Assembly (NCBI GenBank): GCA_030028905.1
Contig: JALDYZ010000001.1
Span: 248,001-312,000 of the forward strand
Origin: Ferirhizobium litorale
Lineage (GTDB): Bacteria; Pseudomonadota; Alphaproteobacteria; Rhizobiales; Rhizobiaceae
Direction: 5' to 3'
DNA: 64,000 bases
A model generated the notes under the pieces. It was not told where the DNA came from. It made no database searches and was given only the letters and a program-made list of their open reading frames with translations. This document shows, one piece after another, positions 1 through 8,912 of the stretch. The stretch's first letter is position 1. Each line of letters opens with the position of its first letter. Both the position numbers and the translations under genes were made by a program.

Positions 1-275
1 CGTATGTTTTCAACATCCCGTCGGCGCATGTGTCCGACAAGGTGACGGAAGGGGACGAGGCGATGGCTGCGGTGACGAGTGCCTACTGGATAGCCTTCGC
101 GAAAAGCGGAGACCCCAATGGTGGCGATCGACCGATGTGGCCACGCCATGACCCGATGGTCGATCGTGTCATCAATTTCACCAATGGCGGGGTCGTCGTC
201 GGTCCGGATCCGCTGAAGAGGAGGCTTGATCTGTGGCAGAAGGTTTGGAGCGGTGAGGGAGGACATGCGCCGTGA
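1..275 (+). CDS. Carboxylesterase type B, C-terminal fragment
   Basis: Open from the window edge (first full codon at base 3) to a TGA at 273-275, so only about the last 90 residues are visible. The segment YWIAFAKSGDPN followed by a W-P and a C-terminal LWQKVW is typical of the end of type B carboxylesterases / para-nitrobenzyl esterases, alpha/beta hydrolases that cleave carboxylic esters. The catalytic Ser and Glu lie outside the window; the His region may be near the visible start (SAHVSD). It ends 15 bp before the tail of the convergent TPR gene. Family call fairly safe, substrate unknown. Confidence 0.75.
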   Translation, partial: YVFNIPSAHVSDKVTEGDEAMAAVTSAYWIAFAKSGDPNGGDRPMWPRHDPMVDRVINFTNGGVVVGPDPLKRRLDLWQKVWSGEGGHAP

Positions 276-290
276 GGGGCCAGCGTCACC

Positions 291-965
291 TCAGATCCGG
301 CTGCCCGCCAGTTTCTCCGACAGTGTGTCTACCTGCTCCTGGGCGCGGCGGTCGGCAGGGTAGATCTCCAGGAAGCGTTCCCAGGCCCTCAGCGTGAGCG
401 CATCGTTGTCACGGTTGGCGAGAATGAGCGCCATGCCGGCAACGGCTCCGAAGTGGCGCGGTTCTATGGTCAGTACGCGGTTGAGGTCGGACATCGCCTT
501 GCGGTAATTGCCCATCGCGAAATGGAGCTTCGCGCGCCGGTTCCAGCCCTCGGCAAAGCCGGGCTTCAGGACCGTGACCTGATCCAGGAAATCGAGTGCT
601 GCCGAATTGCGTTTCTCGCTGGCAGCCTTGTCGGACCATTGCAGCAACAGGTTGACCGTGGCGCTTCCGGAATCGCTGAGCTCGATGCGGATCTGGTCGG
701 CGGTGATGCTGGCGCGATCCGGGTCGCGCTGACGCTTCAGTTCGCCGAAGAGCTTGTCCAATTGCTGGGCCTGCGAGAGTGACGCAGCGGCCTCTTCATC
801 GACCAGCACTTCGGTGGCGCGGGCATCGTTCGCTACGGCGAGCGGAACAATCAGCCCGAGGCCAAGTGCAATGATATGGACGTAAAAACAGCGCATGGCG
901 AACATGGTAGTTCGCCAGCGCCGAAGATCAAACCGAAATTTCCGTGATCGTAGTTGCGCACCCAT
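291..965 (-). CDS. TPR-repeat periplasmic protein
   Basis: Encodes about 224 residues. I chose the ATG at 965 because GGAGG lies 4 nt upstream of it; the frame is open further upstream without such support, and internal Met codons at 905 and 896 are alternatives that give a more compact signal peptide. A basic N-terminus is followed by a hydrophobic stretch (IIALGLGLIVPLAVA) ending near ARA, a signal-peptide pattern. The C-terminal half has tetratricopeptide-like helices (GWNRRAKLHFAMGNYRKAMS, then ALTLRAWERFLEIYP). TPRs mediate protein contacts; the partner is unknown. Convergent with the esterase fragment. Confidence 0.7.
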   Translation of the reverse strand: MGAQLRSRKFRFDLRRWRTTMFAMRCFYVHIIALGLGLIVPLAVANDARATEVLVDEEAAASLSQAQQLDKLFGELKRQRDPDRASITADQIRIELSDSGSATVNLLLQWSDKAASEKRNSAALDFLDQVTVLKPGFAEGWNRRAKLHFAMGNYRKAMSDLNRVLTIEPRHFGAVAGMALILANRDNDALTLRAWERFLEIYPADRRAQEQVDTLSEKLAGSRI

Positions 966-1023
966 CAATCCTCCGGCAATACGCGAGTAAGCGATCACCG
1001 GAGTGCCGGGCTTGCGCGGACGA

Positions 1024-1149
1024 TCAGCCCTGGCGAGCCTTGAAGCGCGGGTTCAGCTTGTTGATGATGTAGACGCGGCCCTTGCGACGAACCAGACGGT
1101 TGTCACGGTGACGAGCCTTGAGCGACTTGAGCGAATTCTTGATCTTCAT
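1024..1149 (-). CDS. rpmJ: 50S ribosomal protein L36 (cysteine-free form)
   Basis: A 41-residue basic protein beginning [16 protein letters not shown] and ending NPRFKARQG. This is the slightly long L36 form that lacks the Cys/His zinc site of classical 37-38 residue L36, so it should work without zinc. L36 is a late-assembling protein of the large subunit. Monocistronic by position: a hairpin separates it from purK upstream. Small size and clear similarity make the call safe. Confidence 0.93.
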   Translation of the reverse strand: MKIKNSLKSLKARHRDNRLVRRKGRVYIINKLNPRFKARQG

Positions 1150-1206
1150 TTTCTGATCCGCGTGGTTGACGGGGAACTCTTCATTCGCCCGAGTCTTTTG
1201 ACAATC

Positions 1207-1235
1207 AAAAGCGCGCCTCGGGGCGCGCTCTTTTT
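1207..1235. terminator. Rho-independent terminator between purK and rpmJ
   Basis: An 8-bp stem (AGCGCGCC with GGCGCGCT, 1210-1229) has a 4-nt loop. A T-run follows on the plus strand, and TTTTGATT follows on the minus strand. It lies downstream of purK on the minus strand, so it most likely ends the purEK transcript before rpmJ. Confidence 0.7.
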
Positions 1236-1336
1236 GGATTGGGAGGCAAATAACCCGTTGGCCCTGTTGTGTCAACCGCCGCACCGTGCATTTGCATGAT
1301 CGATAGCGGTTTTCCCGGGCGAAACGGTGGGCGAAA

Positions 1337-2395
1337 CTACCGCTTCAATTCGGTGACATGGCCCATCTTGCGGCCGGGGCGAGCCTCGGTCTTGCCGTAG
1401 AGGTGCACCAGCGTCTCGCTCTTCTGGAGCCATTGCGATAGCGCGTCGATGTCGTCGCCGATCAGGTTCGTCATGACGCAGTCCGAGTGACGCGCGGGAT
1501 TGCCGAGCGGCAGTCCGGCGACGGCGCGGACATGCTGCTCGAACTGCGAAATCACGCAGGCGGCTTCCGTCCAGTGGCCGGAATTGTGCACGCGTGGAGC
1601 AATCTCGTTGGCGATGAGTCCGCCATCAGCAAGGACGAAGAACTCGATACCGATTACACCGACGTAGTCGAGTGCCGCCAGCAGCTTGCCTGCCGCGTCG
1701 CGGGCGGCTTCTGCCGTAGTGTCGTCGATTCGCGCGGGCAGCGTCGAGGTATGGAGGATGCCGTTGCGGTGCACGTTCTCGGCCGGGTCATAGCAGGAAA
1801 CCGCACCGTCGGCGCCGCGGGCGGCGATAATCGAGATCTCGCGCTCGAAGGGCACGAAGCTTTCGAGAATCTGCGGCACGCCGCCGAGTGCTGCGAATGC
1901 GCCTTCGGGACTATCCGCGGGAGAGGCGAACAGGCGCTGCCCCTTTCCGTCGTAGCCGAGGCGGCGGGTCTTCAGAACGCCTTTTCCGCCGAATTCGGAA
2001 AGCGCTGCCTCGAGATCCGCCTGGCTGTCGACGGCGCGAAATTCGGCGGTGGAAATGCCGCAATCGTTGAGGAAGCGCTTTTCAACAAGCCGATCCTGCG
2101 CCACTTCGAGCGCTCGCGACGGCGGAAAGACGGGGACGTCGTAGGAAAGCGCCTCGACGGCCGAAACCGGGACGTTCTCGAATTCGTAGGTGACCACATC
2201 ACACATGGAGGCAAGTTCGGCGAGGGCGGCGCGATCGTCATAGGCTGCAGCGATCTGCCTGTTGGCGACCTGGGCTGCCGGACAGTCTGCCTGCGGCTCG
2301 AGGATGACGGTTCCGCAGTTCAGCCGCGCGGCTGCGATGGCCAGCATGCGACCGAGCTGGCCGCCGCCGATGATGCCGATGGTTCTTACCGTCAT
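1337..2395 (-). CDS. purK: N5-carboxyaminoimidazole ribonucleotide synthase
   Basis: 352 residues. PurK uses ATP and bicarbonate to convert AIR to N5-CAIR in purine biosynthesis. The N-terminal [16 protein letters not shown] is the classic start of the PurK pre-ATP-grasp domain. Further on come an ATP-grasp middle ([18 protein letters not shown]) and the conserved late segment [16 protein letters not shown]. Length is normal for the family. Its ATG overlaps the purE stop by 4 bp (ATGA), so the two are translationally coupled and the next enzymatic step is encoded immediately upstream. Confidence 0.95.
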   Translation of the reverse strand: MTVRTIGIIGGGQLGRMLAIAAARLNCGTVILEPQADCPAAQVANRQIAAAYDDRAALAELASMCDVVTYEFENVPVSAVEALSYDVPVFPPSRALEVAQDRLVEKRFLNDCGISTAEFRAVDSQADLEAALSEFGGKGVLKTRRLGYDGKGQRLFASPADSPEGAFAALGGVPQILESFVPFEREISIIAARGADGAVSCYDPAENVHRNGILHTSTLPARIDDTTAEAARDAAGKLLAALDYVGVIGIEFFVLADGGLIANEIAPRVHNSGHWTEAACVISQFEQHVRAVAGLPLGNPARHSDCVMTNLIGDDIDALSQWLQKSETLVHLYGKTEARPGRKMGHVTELKR

Positions 2396-2892
2396 GCCGG
2401 GTCATCCATCGGGTATTCAGCAACCGCAGCGGTCTGGCTGGCGCGCCATTCGTCGAGACGGTCGGCAAGATCCTCGTCGGAGAGCGCAAGCACGGCGGCG
2501 GCGAGCAGCGCCGCGTTGACCGCACCCGCCTTGCCGATGGCAAGCGTGCCGACCGGAATGCCGGCCGGCATCTGGACGATCGAAAGCAGGCTGTCCTGCC
2601 CTGAAAGGGCCTTGGACTGCACGGGTACGCCGAAGACCGGCAGCGGCGTCATAGAGGCCGCCATGCCGGGCAGGTGAGCCGCGCCGCCGGCGCCGGCGAT
2701 AATGACCTTGAAGCCCTCGTCGCGGGCGCTCTTGGCAAAATCGACGAGACGGTCGGGAGTGCGGTGGGCCGAAACGATGCGGGCTTCATAGGCGACGTCA
2801 AGCGCCTCGAGCGTGTCGGCGGCATTCTTCATGGTTTCCCAGTCGGACTGGCTGCCCATGATGATCGCCACGGGCGGTCTTTCTGACGACAT
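2392..2892 (-). CDS. purE: N5-CAIR mutase
   Basis: 166 residues from the ATG at 2892 (MSSERPP), chosen because AAGGAG lies about 8 nt upstream; a TTG 27 nt further upstream has no such support. PurE converts N5-CAIR to CAIR. Signature segments: GSQSDWETM near the N-terminus, SAHRTPDR, and [11 protein letters not shown], all part of the class I PurE active site. Forms an operon with purK through a 4-bp overlap. Confidence 0.95.
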   Translation of the reverse strand: MSSERPPVAIIMGSQSDWETMKNAADTLEALDVAYEARIVSAHRTPDRLVDFAKSARDEGFKVIIAGAGGAAHLPGMAASMTPLPVFGVPVQSKALSGQDSLLSIVQMPAGIPVGTLAIGKAGAVNAALLAAAVLALSDEDLADRLDEWRASQTAAVAEYPMDDPA

Positions 2893-2911
2893 GAAACCGT
2901 CTCCTTCAGTC

Positions 2912-3115
2912 TCAGGCAATGATGTCGGGAATGATCTGGTCCTCGAGCTTGGTCAGCTTGTCCTTGATCACCAGTTTCTTCTTCTTCATCCTCTGGACGC
3001 GAAGCGCATCGCAGCCCGTCTGGATCATGGCGTTGATTGCCGCGTCGTAGTCTTCGTGCTCCTGGCGAAGACGCGCCACGATGAGCCGGACCTCCGCCTG
3101 TTCCTGATCGGCCAT
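2912..3115 (-). CDS. DUF465 (YdcH-like) small coiled-coil protein
   Basis: 67 residues, highly charged, with the DUF465 ending [25 protein letters not shown]. The family consists of short helical-hairpin proteins with no firm biochemical function. It lies 19 bp upstream of purE on the same strand, so it may share the purEK transcript. A second DUF465-like gene lies 230 bp away on the opposite strand. Confidence 0.8.
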   Translation of the reverse strand: MADQEQAEVRLIVARLRQEHEDYDAAINAMIQTGCDALRVQRMKKKKLVIKDKLTKLEDQIIPDIIA

Positions 3116-3344
3116 TTCGCCACCCCGTTATTGCTTCGGATTGTTCGTTCCGCTTGCCGATGATTTCCGCAAGCTCCTACCACCAAAAGCGCAAAACGGG
3201 AAGTTACCACCATCACGATTTTGCCGCCATGAAGCCCTCATTTCGCCTTCGACAAAGGAGGGCGATCATGGCAGACTGGTCAGGTTGAAACCTGGAGCCC
3301 CGGCGATAAAGGTCGGGGCAGGGCTATGAGGAAGGACGTGACAT

Positions 3345-3521
3345 ATGACCATCCAAGCTCATCTTGAATCGCTCGAGAAAAAGCACGGCGCACTGGAAGA
3401 AGAGTTGCATCTCGCCTTGACTTCACCCTCCGTAGACGACCGCGAGATTGCCGAACTAAAACGCCGCAAGCTGCGTATCAAGGATGAGATGGAGCGCCTG
3501 AGAGCCTCCACCAGACACTAA
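3345..3521 (+). CDS. DUF465 (YdcH-like) small protein
   Basis: A 58-residue gene: MTIQAHLESLEKKHGALEEE near the start, then ELKRRKLRIKDEMERL near the end. The ATG at 3345 follows AAGGA at a normal spacing. The charged helix-turn-helix-like layout with a KLRIKDE core matches DUF465. It is divergent from the other DUF465 gene, and the two probably derive from a duplication. Function unknown. Confidence 0.8.
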   Translation: MTIQAHLESLEKKHGALEEELHLALTSPSVDDREIAELKRRKLRIKDEMERLRASTRH

Positions 3522-3717
3522 CGTCAATCCAGCAGGATTTCTTCACGCAAACCGGAGCATCCCCGCCAGCATAATCTCCCAGCGTACCGAATATCGGATC
3601 GGAAATGCCGAGCAAAATGCTCCGTTTTCCTACGGCGGCCATATTGGCCGCCGGCCATGACAGCCGAATGACGGCCCTCCCGGATTCCTCCCCGAAATAT
3701 CGACCCAAACGGTAGGC

Positions 3718-3978
3718 TCAGGACCAGAATTGGTCGAGCCATAGGTTCAGACCGTCGAAGCCTCGGCGATTCACCGAATATATGCGCCTTGTCCCCTCCG
3801 AGGATACCGAAACCAGCTTGGCATCCAGAAGCGCCTTCAGGTGCTGGGAGACCGCCGGTCGGCTGATCGGAAGGCCACTTGCCAGTTCATTCACAGTTCG
3901 CGGCGCACGCCGCAGTTCTTCCAGCAGGTATCGCCGGTTATGATCTGCAATCGCGGCAAATGGATCCGTGGTCGACAT
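3718..3978 (-). CDS. ArsR-family winged-helix regulator
   Basis: 86 residues. A winged helix-turn-helix is visible: RRYLLEELRRAPRTVNELA, then GLPISRPAVSQHLKALLDAKLV as recognition helix and SSEGTRRIYSVN as the wing. ArsR-type repressors bind small operators as dimers. No metal-binding cysteines are present, so this is a non-metal member. It lies beside a TauE/SafE-type exporter gene on the same strand (start 82 bp from that gene's end), but no operon is implied. The 196 bp downstream (3522-3717) hold nothing I recognise. Confidence 0.85.
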   Translation of the reverse strand: MSTTDPFAAIADHNRRYLLEELRRAPRTVNELASGLPISRPAVSQHLKALLDAKLVSVSSEGTRRIYSVNRRGFDGLNLWLDQFWS

Positions 3979-4060
3979 ACATGCAGGTTACGGCAGACAA
4001 TCCATATCGGCAAGTAAAATTGTGCAGTGCAGCGAAAATGGTGCGCCTGCGGTTACTCGA

Positions 4061-4822
4061 TCAAAACTGGATGCCGTCCCAAAAGAGCTTCGTTCCGGCG
4101 AGGAGGGCCATGAAATACATCAGCGGATAGAATGCCTGCGGACGCATGTGCCGGACGACCCAGGCGCCGCCAAAGGTTGCGACGATAGCCACTGGCAGCA
4201 ATTTCGCCGACGCCGCGAGGTTGTTCGTATCGAGTTCGCCGAGAGCAAAGTAAGGCGCCACCTTGATGGCATTCATGATGGCGAAGAAGCGCACGCTCAT
4301 GCCTGTGTAGGTCTTCGGATCGAGCTTCAGGGGCAGCGTGTAGATCTGGAACGGCGGGCCGCCGGCATGGGCGACGAAGCTTCCATAGCCGGAGAGCGTT
4401 GCCCAGAGGGTCGCCGCCACCGGGCGCTGCTTGCGCGCGGGCGCCTCGCCGGCGCGCGGACCATAGGTGTCGTAGAAGAAGCGCAGCGCAAACAGGATCG
4501 TCACGAAGCCGAGCACGAGCCGCATGACGTTTGCCGGCACCGCCGCGGAGGTTGCCCAGCCGAGCGTGATGCCGATGATGGCGCCGGGCAGCATCAGCAC
4601 GAGCGTACGCCTCTCGCTGTGGTGCCGCCACACGAACAGCGCGGCGAGATCCATGACAATCAGGATCGGCAGGAAGATCGCCGCCGCCTGCATCGGCGGC
4701 ACGACAAGCGCCAATATCGGTACACCCATCAGGGCGAGCGCGCCGCCGAGGCCCCCCTTCGACAGGCCAACGAGAAGAACGGCCGGAATGGCGGCTGCGT
4801 AAAACTGGACGTCCGGCATCAT
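4061..4822 (-). CDS. TauE/SafE-family membrane exporter
   Basis: 253 residues, strongly hydrophobic, about eight membrane spans. The N-terminal AAAIPAVLLVGLSKGGLGGALALMG and the later GYGSFVAHAGGPPFQIY are the duplicated glycine-rich signatures of the TauE/SafE (DUF81) family, linked to export of sulfite or organosulfur compounds. Substrate cannot be told from sequence. Two Met codons (4822 and 4819) are equally possible starts. Divergent from the ThiE-like gene. Confidence 0.85.
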   Translation of the reverse strand: MMPDVQFYAAAIPAVLLVGLSKGGLGGALALMGVPILALVVPPMQAAAIFLPILIVMDLAALFVWRHHSERRTLVLMLPGAIIGITLGWATSAAVPANVMRLVLGFVTILFALRFFYDTYGPRAGEAPARKQRPVAATLWATLSGYGSFVAHAGGPPFQIYTLPLKLDPKTYTGMSVRFFAIMNAIKVAPYFALGELDTNNLAASAKLLPVAIVATFGGAWVVRHMRPQAFYPLMYFMALLAGTKLFWDGIQF

Positions 4823-4928
4823 TTGTTTCAGTTGATCCCCGTGCCGGTCCGGTCTATCGGATTTAACAGGATAAAACGAGTGCGGGTTTTCTACAGTCTC
4901 CTAAAACCCGCCGGAAACGGAACCTCGC

Positions 4929-5582
4929 ATGACCGGACCTGAAAATCGCTGCCGCCTCGTCCTCATCGTCCCGGACATCGCGGATGCCGAAGAAAAGCAG
5001 AAGATCATTGCCGACGCGCTCCGCGGCGGGGACGTGGCATCCGTCATCCTGCCGCAATACGGGCTCGATGACGGTGTGTTCCAGAAGCATGCCGAACTGG
5101 TCGTGCCGGTGATCCAGGAGGCGGGCGCAGCGGCGCTGATCGCCGGCGATAGCCGGGTGGCCGGTCGGTCGAAGGCGGATGGGTTGCATATTTCCGGCAA
5201 TTCCGCCGAAGTCGCCGAGGCGGTCGAAGCCTATACGCCCAGGCTGATTGTCGGCGGCGGCAATGCCAGCGATCGCCAACACGCACTTCAACTCGGCGAG
5301 ATTCGGCCCGACTATGTCTTCTTCGGCAAGCTCGAAGGCGACATCAAGCCGGAAGCGCATCCCAAGAACCTGGCGCTCGGTGAGTGGTGGGCAACGATGA
5401 TCGAGATCCCCTGCATCGTCATGGGCGGTACCGATCCCGCTTCGGCGGTCGACGTGGCGCTGACCGGAGCCGAATTCGTAGCATTGCGTTCGGCGGTGTT
5501 TGCCGATCCGTCAGCCGCGGCTTCCGTTGTCGCCGCAGTCAATGCCATGCTTGACGAAAAAGCGCCACGGTTTGACGGTTGA
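4929..5582 (+). CDS. ThiE-like thiamine phosphate synthase family protein
   Basis: 217 residues with a TIM-barrel ThiE layout: LVLIVPDI at the first strand, LIAGDSRVAG, ADGLHISG, PRLIVGGGNASDRQHALQLG, PDYVFFGKLEGD and IPCIVMGGTDPASAVDVALTGAEFVALRSAVF. ThiE joins HMP-PP and thiazole phosphate to make thiamine phosphate. The phosphate-binding loops are recognisable but the usual GPIF motif is altered (VFFGKLEGD), so this is a ThiE-like paralogue that may be diverged. It overlaps the upstream boundary of the next gene, so the two may be coexpressed. Confidence 0.75.
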   Translation: MTGPENRCRLVLIVPDIADAEEKQKIIADALRGGDVASVILPQYGLDDGVFQKHAELVVPVIQEAGAAALIAGDSRVAGRSKADGLHISGNSAEVAEAVEAYTPRLIVGGGNASDRQHALQLGEIRPDYVFFGKLEGDIKPEAHPKNLALGEWWATMIEIPCIVMGGTDPASAVDVALTGAEFVALRSAVFADPSAAASVVAAVNAMLDEKAPRFDG

Positions 5583-5590
5583 AAGCTGTC

Positions 5591-6736
5591 ATGACTTCGG
5601 TTCCAGTTCTCCGTCCAGCCTGCCTCACAGCTTGCGCGCTCGTCGCGTGGGTAGGTCTTGCGACGTTTCCCGCCCTCGCGGTCGATAACAGCAGGGTCTT
5701 GACGCGGCCCCTGGACTCGGACGCCCAGCCTTTTAAGAAGGGGAGGGTCTCGGCCGGCGAAAATGAGGGAACTGCGGAGACGGAGGCCGATAGTCGGTCA
5801 GGACCAAAGGGAGAAGATGGCGAGCCCGCGCCTGGCGGTCTTACGGTCTTCGATCGCATGGGGGCGGATCTTCCGCCCCTGCCACCCGAAAAGGAATACA
5901 AGGGTCCGATCGACGAGGCTTACGGCGCTTTCCAGCGCGGCTACTATCTGACGGCGCTGGACAAGGCACTCCCCAGGGCGCAGGAGGGGGATTCTGCCGC
6001 GCAGACGCTCGTTGCCGAAATCCTGTCGCAAGGTTTTGGCGTGAAGCGGGACACCAAGGACGCGGCATTCTGGTATGGCAAGGCGGCAGAGGGCGGCGAC
6101 CCCACCGCCATGTTCAAGTATGCCCTTGTCCTGATGGAGGGCAAGGATGTGCCGCGCGACCGCGCCAAGGCCGACGAGTGGATGAAAAAGGCTGCGGATG
6201 CGGGCAATTCATCTGCCCAGTTCAACTACGCCCAGGTTCTGATGCTCGCCAATCCCGGCGAAAAGGGCATGAAGCTCGCCATCCCCTACTTCGAGAAATC
6301 CGCGGAGCAGGGGGTCGCCGACGCGCAATATGCGGTCGCCCAGCTCTATGTTGCGGTCAAGGATCTTGAGCCCGCCAAGAAGGATCTCGCGCGCGACTGG
6401 CTGGCACGGGCTGCACGCGCCGGTTACGACACCGCACAACTGGACATGGGGGTCTGGCTGATCAATGGAATCGGCGGCAAGCGCGACTACAAGGCGGGGT
6501 TCAACTGGTTGAAAGTTGCGGCTTTGCGCGGCAATGTCGCCGCGCAGAACAAGCTCGCCCATCTCTACGTCAATGCGATCGGCACTGCGGCCGATCCCAT
6601 CGAGGCGGCGAAATGGTACGTGCTGTCGCGCCGGGCGGGGCTAAGCGACAACGCGCTTGAAGATTTTTACCTCGGCCTTACCGACGAACAACAGAAAACG
6701 GCGATCGAGGCGGCGAACAAGTTCCAGCCTCGCTAA
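5591..6736 (+). CDS. Sel1-repeat secreted protein
   Basis: About 381 residues from the ATG at 5591; a TTG four codons earlier overlaps the previous stop. An N-terminal signal peptide ends near FPALA, followed by a Pro/Glu-rich linker. From about residue 125 there are at least five Sel1-like helical repeats, e.g. AQTLVAEILSQGFGVKRDTK, DAAFWYGKAAEGGDPTAMF, YALVLMEGKDVPRDRAKA. Sel1 repeats build solenoids for protein contacts, often at the envelope (ExoR and PodJ are rhizobial or caulobacterial examples). Specific partner unknown. Confidence 0.85.
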   Translation: MTSVPVLRPACLTACALVAWVGLATFPALAVDNSRVLTRPLDSDAQPFKKGRVSAGENEGTAETEADSRSGPKGEDGEPAPGGLTVFDRMGADLPPLPPEKEYKGPIDEAYGAFQRGYYLTALDKALPRAQEGDSAAQTLVAEILSQGFGVKRDTKDAAFWYGKAAEGGDPTAMFKYALVLMEGKDVPRDRAKADEWMKKAADAGNSSAQFNYAQVLMLANPGEKGMKLAIPYFEKSAEQGVADAQYAVAQLYVAVKDLEPAKKDLARDWLARAARAGYDTAQLDMGVWLINGIGGKRDYKAGFNWLKVAALRGNVAAQNKLAHLYVNAIGTAADPIEAAKWYVLSRRAGLSDNALEDFYLGLTDEQQKTAIEAANKFQPR

Positions 6737-6964
6737 TCCCGGACGGGCTCAGTCGATCCACACCCGGGCTGCGAGCGCCGCGATGAAGTGTCTATATGCT
6801 GGCTGCACCAGGGTTGCGGCAGAGTCTCATCTGCCATTTTCCCGCCTCCACTTGAATTTCACGGCGATTTGTGGTCTTGAACCCGCCAATCTTTCAATGC
6901 GCGCATGTTCCTGCCCTCCCGGCCGTCTCCGGGAAGCGCCCAGGAGTTTCAAGGAAATTTCCCT

Positions 6965-7765
6965 ATGGCCCGTTCTGCCCTTCTCAATGTCATGGTTCAG
7001 GCTGCCCTCAAGGCAGGAAAGTCGCTGGCGCGCGATTTCGGCGAAGTTCAGAACCTGCAGGTCTCGGTCAAGGGGCCAGGGGACTATGTCTCGCAGGCGG
7101 ACCGCAAGGCGGAGAAGATCATTCGCGACGAACTGCTGAAGGCGCGCCCGACCTATGGTTTCCTCGGCGAGGAATCCGAAGAGATCAAGGGTACCGACGG
7201 CGCGCATCGCTGGATTGTCGATCCGCTCGATGGCACGACCAACTTCCTCCACGGCATACCCCAGTTCGCCGTGTCGATTGCGCTCGAGCGCAACGGCGAA
7301 GTGGTGGCAGGCGTCGTGTTCAACCCTGCGACCGACGAACTCTACACCGCCGAACGTGGCAGCGGCGCCTTCATGAACGATCGCCGCCTGCGCGTCGCGG
7401 CCCGCAAAGTGCTTTCGGACTGCGTCATCGGCTGCGGCATGCCGCATCTCGGCCGCGGCAATCATGGCAAGTTCCTCGTCGAACTGCGGCATGTGATGGG
7501 CGAGGTCTCCGGCGTTCGCCGTCTTGGCGCCGCGGCGCTCGATCTCGCCTATGTGGCGGCCGGCCGTTTCGACGGCTTCTGGGAAAACAATCTTTCTGCC
7601 TGGGACATTGCGGCGGGCATGATCCTCATCCGTGAAGCCGGCGGCTTCGCATCCGAGTGGGATGGCGGCGCAAACAGCCTGGAATCGGGCGAGATCGTCG
7701 CCGGCAACGAACATATCCACAAGGCGCTGATGGAGGTGATAAAGCGCCCGATCCCGACGAAGTAG
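6965..7765 (+). CDS. suhB: Inositol-1-monophosphatase (SuhB family)
   Basis: 266 residues from the ATG at 6965, preceded by AAGGAAA about 8 nt upstream. All metal-site motifs of the inositol monophosphatase family are present: GEESEE, WIVDPLDGTTNFLHGIP and WENNLSAWDIAAGMILIREAGG. It hydrolyses inositol-1-phosphate, and SuhB proteins can also bind the transcription machinery. The gene is alone between spacers of 228 and 106 bp. Confidence 0.92.
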   Translation: MARSALLNVMVQAALKAGKSLARDFGEVQNLQVSVKGPGDYVSQADRKAEKIIRDELLKARPTYGFLGEESEEIKGTDGAHRWIVDPLDGTTNFLHGIPQFAVSIALERNGEVVAGVVFNPATDELYTAERGSGAFMNDRRLRVAARKVLSDCVIGCGMPHLGRGNHGKFLVELRHVMGEVSGVRRLGAAALDLAYVAAGRFDGFWENNLSAWDIAAGMILIREAGGFASEWDGGANSLESGEIVAGNEHIHKALMEVIKRPIPTK

Positions 7766-7871
7766 CCTTCGTAGCGGTCATCCATACAAAGCGGTTGACT
7801 TTGATTGCACGAAAGCGATTTTCCTTTGCGGGATCATGCGCTAGTCTCCGCCTGCGCGTATCGCGGAGGCC

Positions 7872-8909
7872 ATGGAATTGATGAAGAAATTGAGTCTGGC
7901 GGAGCTTGGTGACGTTGACGGGACCGCCGGTGACTACCCGCACAAGCTTTCAAGCCCTATGCCCTTTTTCTGGACGATGGTCATCTTCCTGATCCTCGTC
8001 GGTTTCATTGTAGCCATCCTCTATAGGCAGGCGCATGCCGCTTTCATCACCAATCCCGGCCTGAACGGTCTCATCCTCGGCGTCCTGGCGATCGGCATCG
8101 TGCTCGTCTTCGCCCATGTGTTGTCGTTGCGGCCGGAAGTGCATTGGTTCAATTCCTTTCGGGCCGCCGGAAGCGCCGACAAGGTCGGTCGCGATCCCCG
8201 GTTGCTGGCGCCGATGCGGGCGCTGCTCGGCAGCCGCCAGTCGATGGCGATCTCCACAACGGCGCTGCGTTCGATCCTCGATTCCATCGCCACGCGTCTC
8301 GATGAATCGCGCGACACGTCGCGATACCTCATCGGGCTCCTCGTGTTTCTCGGGTTGCTCGGCACCTTCTGGGGGCTGCTCGGAACCATTTCTTCGATCA
8401 ATTCGGTGATCCAGTCGCTCGACCCCTCATCCGGGGCAGGCTCCGACGTGCTGCAAGCGCTGAAGGAGGGGCTTTCCGGCCCGTTGGCCGGCATGGGAAC
8501 GGCTTTTTCGTCGTCGCTGCTTGGTCTTTCCGGCTCGCTGATCCTTGGATTTCTCGACCTCCAGGCCGGGCGCGCCCAGAACCGCTTCTATATGGAACTG
8601 GAAAACTGGCTGTCGTCGGTGACGGATGTCAGCTCGGATCTCGCGCCGGTGGTCGACCTGTTGCCGGGGGCTGAATCGCAGGAAATGCGCGTGCTTGCCG
8701 ACCGGCTGGCAAAGATTGCGGAGGAAGGTGCAAGCAGCCAGCGGTCGATGCAGGCCATGGCCAACCTGGCCGAGGGCATTCAGGGCCTGGTGAAGAACAT
8801 GCGCAACGAGCAGCAGATGCTGCGGGACTGGATCGAAGCCCAGCAGGACGAGGCAAAGGTATTGCGCAGGACGCTCGACCGGATCGCCGACAGGTTGGGG
8901 GGCAAGTAG
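7872..8909 (+). CDS. MotA/TolQ/ExbB-like inner-membrane channel protein
   Basis: 345 residues. Two N-terminal membrane segments (PFFWTMVIFLILVGFIVAIL and LNGLILGVLAIGIVLVFAHVL) and a central pair (LLVFLGLLGTFWGLLGTI and MGTAFSSSLLGLSGSLILGF) match the MotA/TolQ/ExbB proton-channel fold, with a C-terminal coiled-coil tail. Such proteins use the proton motive force together with a periplasm-spanning partner. The next gene, 3 bp away, encodes a MotB/OmpA-like protein, the expected partner. The ATG at 7881 is an alternative start; GGAGG at 7865-7869 serves that codon with longer spacing. Confidence 0.85.
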   Translation: MELMKKLSLAELGDVDGTAGDYPHKLSSPMPFFWTMVIFLILVGFIVAILYRQAHAAFITNPGLNGLILGVLAIGIVLVFAHVLSLRPEVHWFNSFRAAGSADKVGRDPRLLAPMRALLGSRQSMAISTTALRSILDSIATRLDESRDTSRYLIGLLVFLGLLGTFWGLLGTISSINSVIQSLDPSSGAGSDVLQALKEGLSGPLAGMGTAFSSSLLGLSGSLILGFLDLQAGRAQNRFYMELENWLSSVTDVSSDLAPVVDLLPGAESQEMRVLADRLAKIAEEGASSQRSMQAMANLAEGIQGLVKNMRNEQQMLRDWIEAQQDEAKVLRRTLDRIADRLGGK

Positions 8910-8912
8910 ACC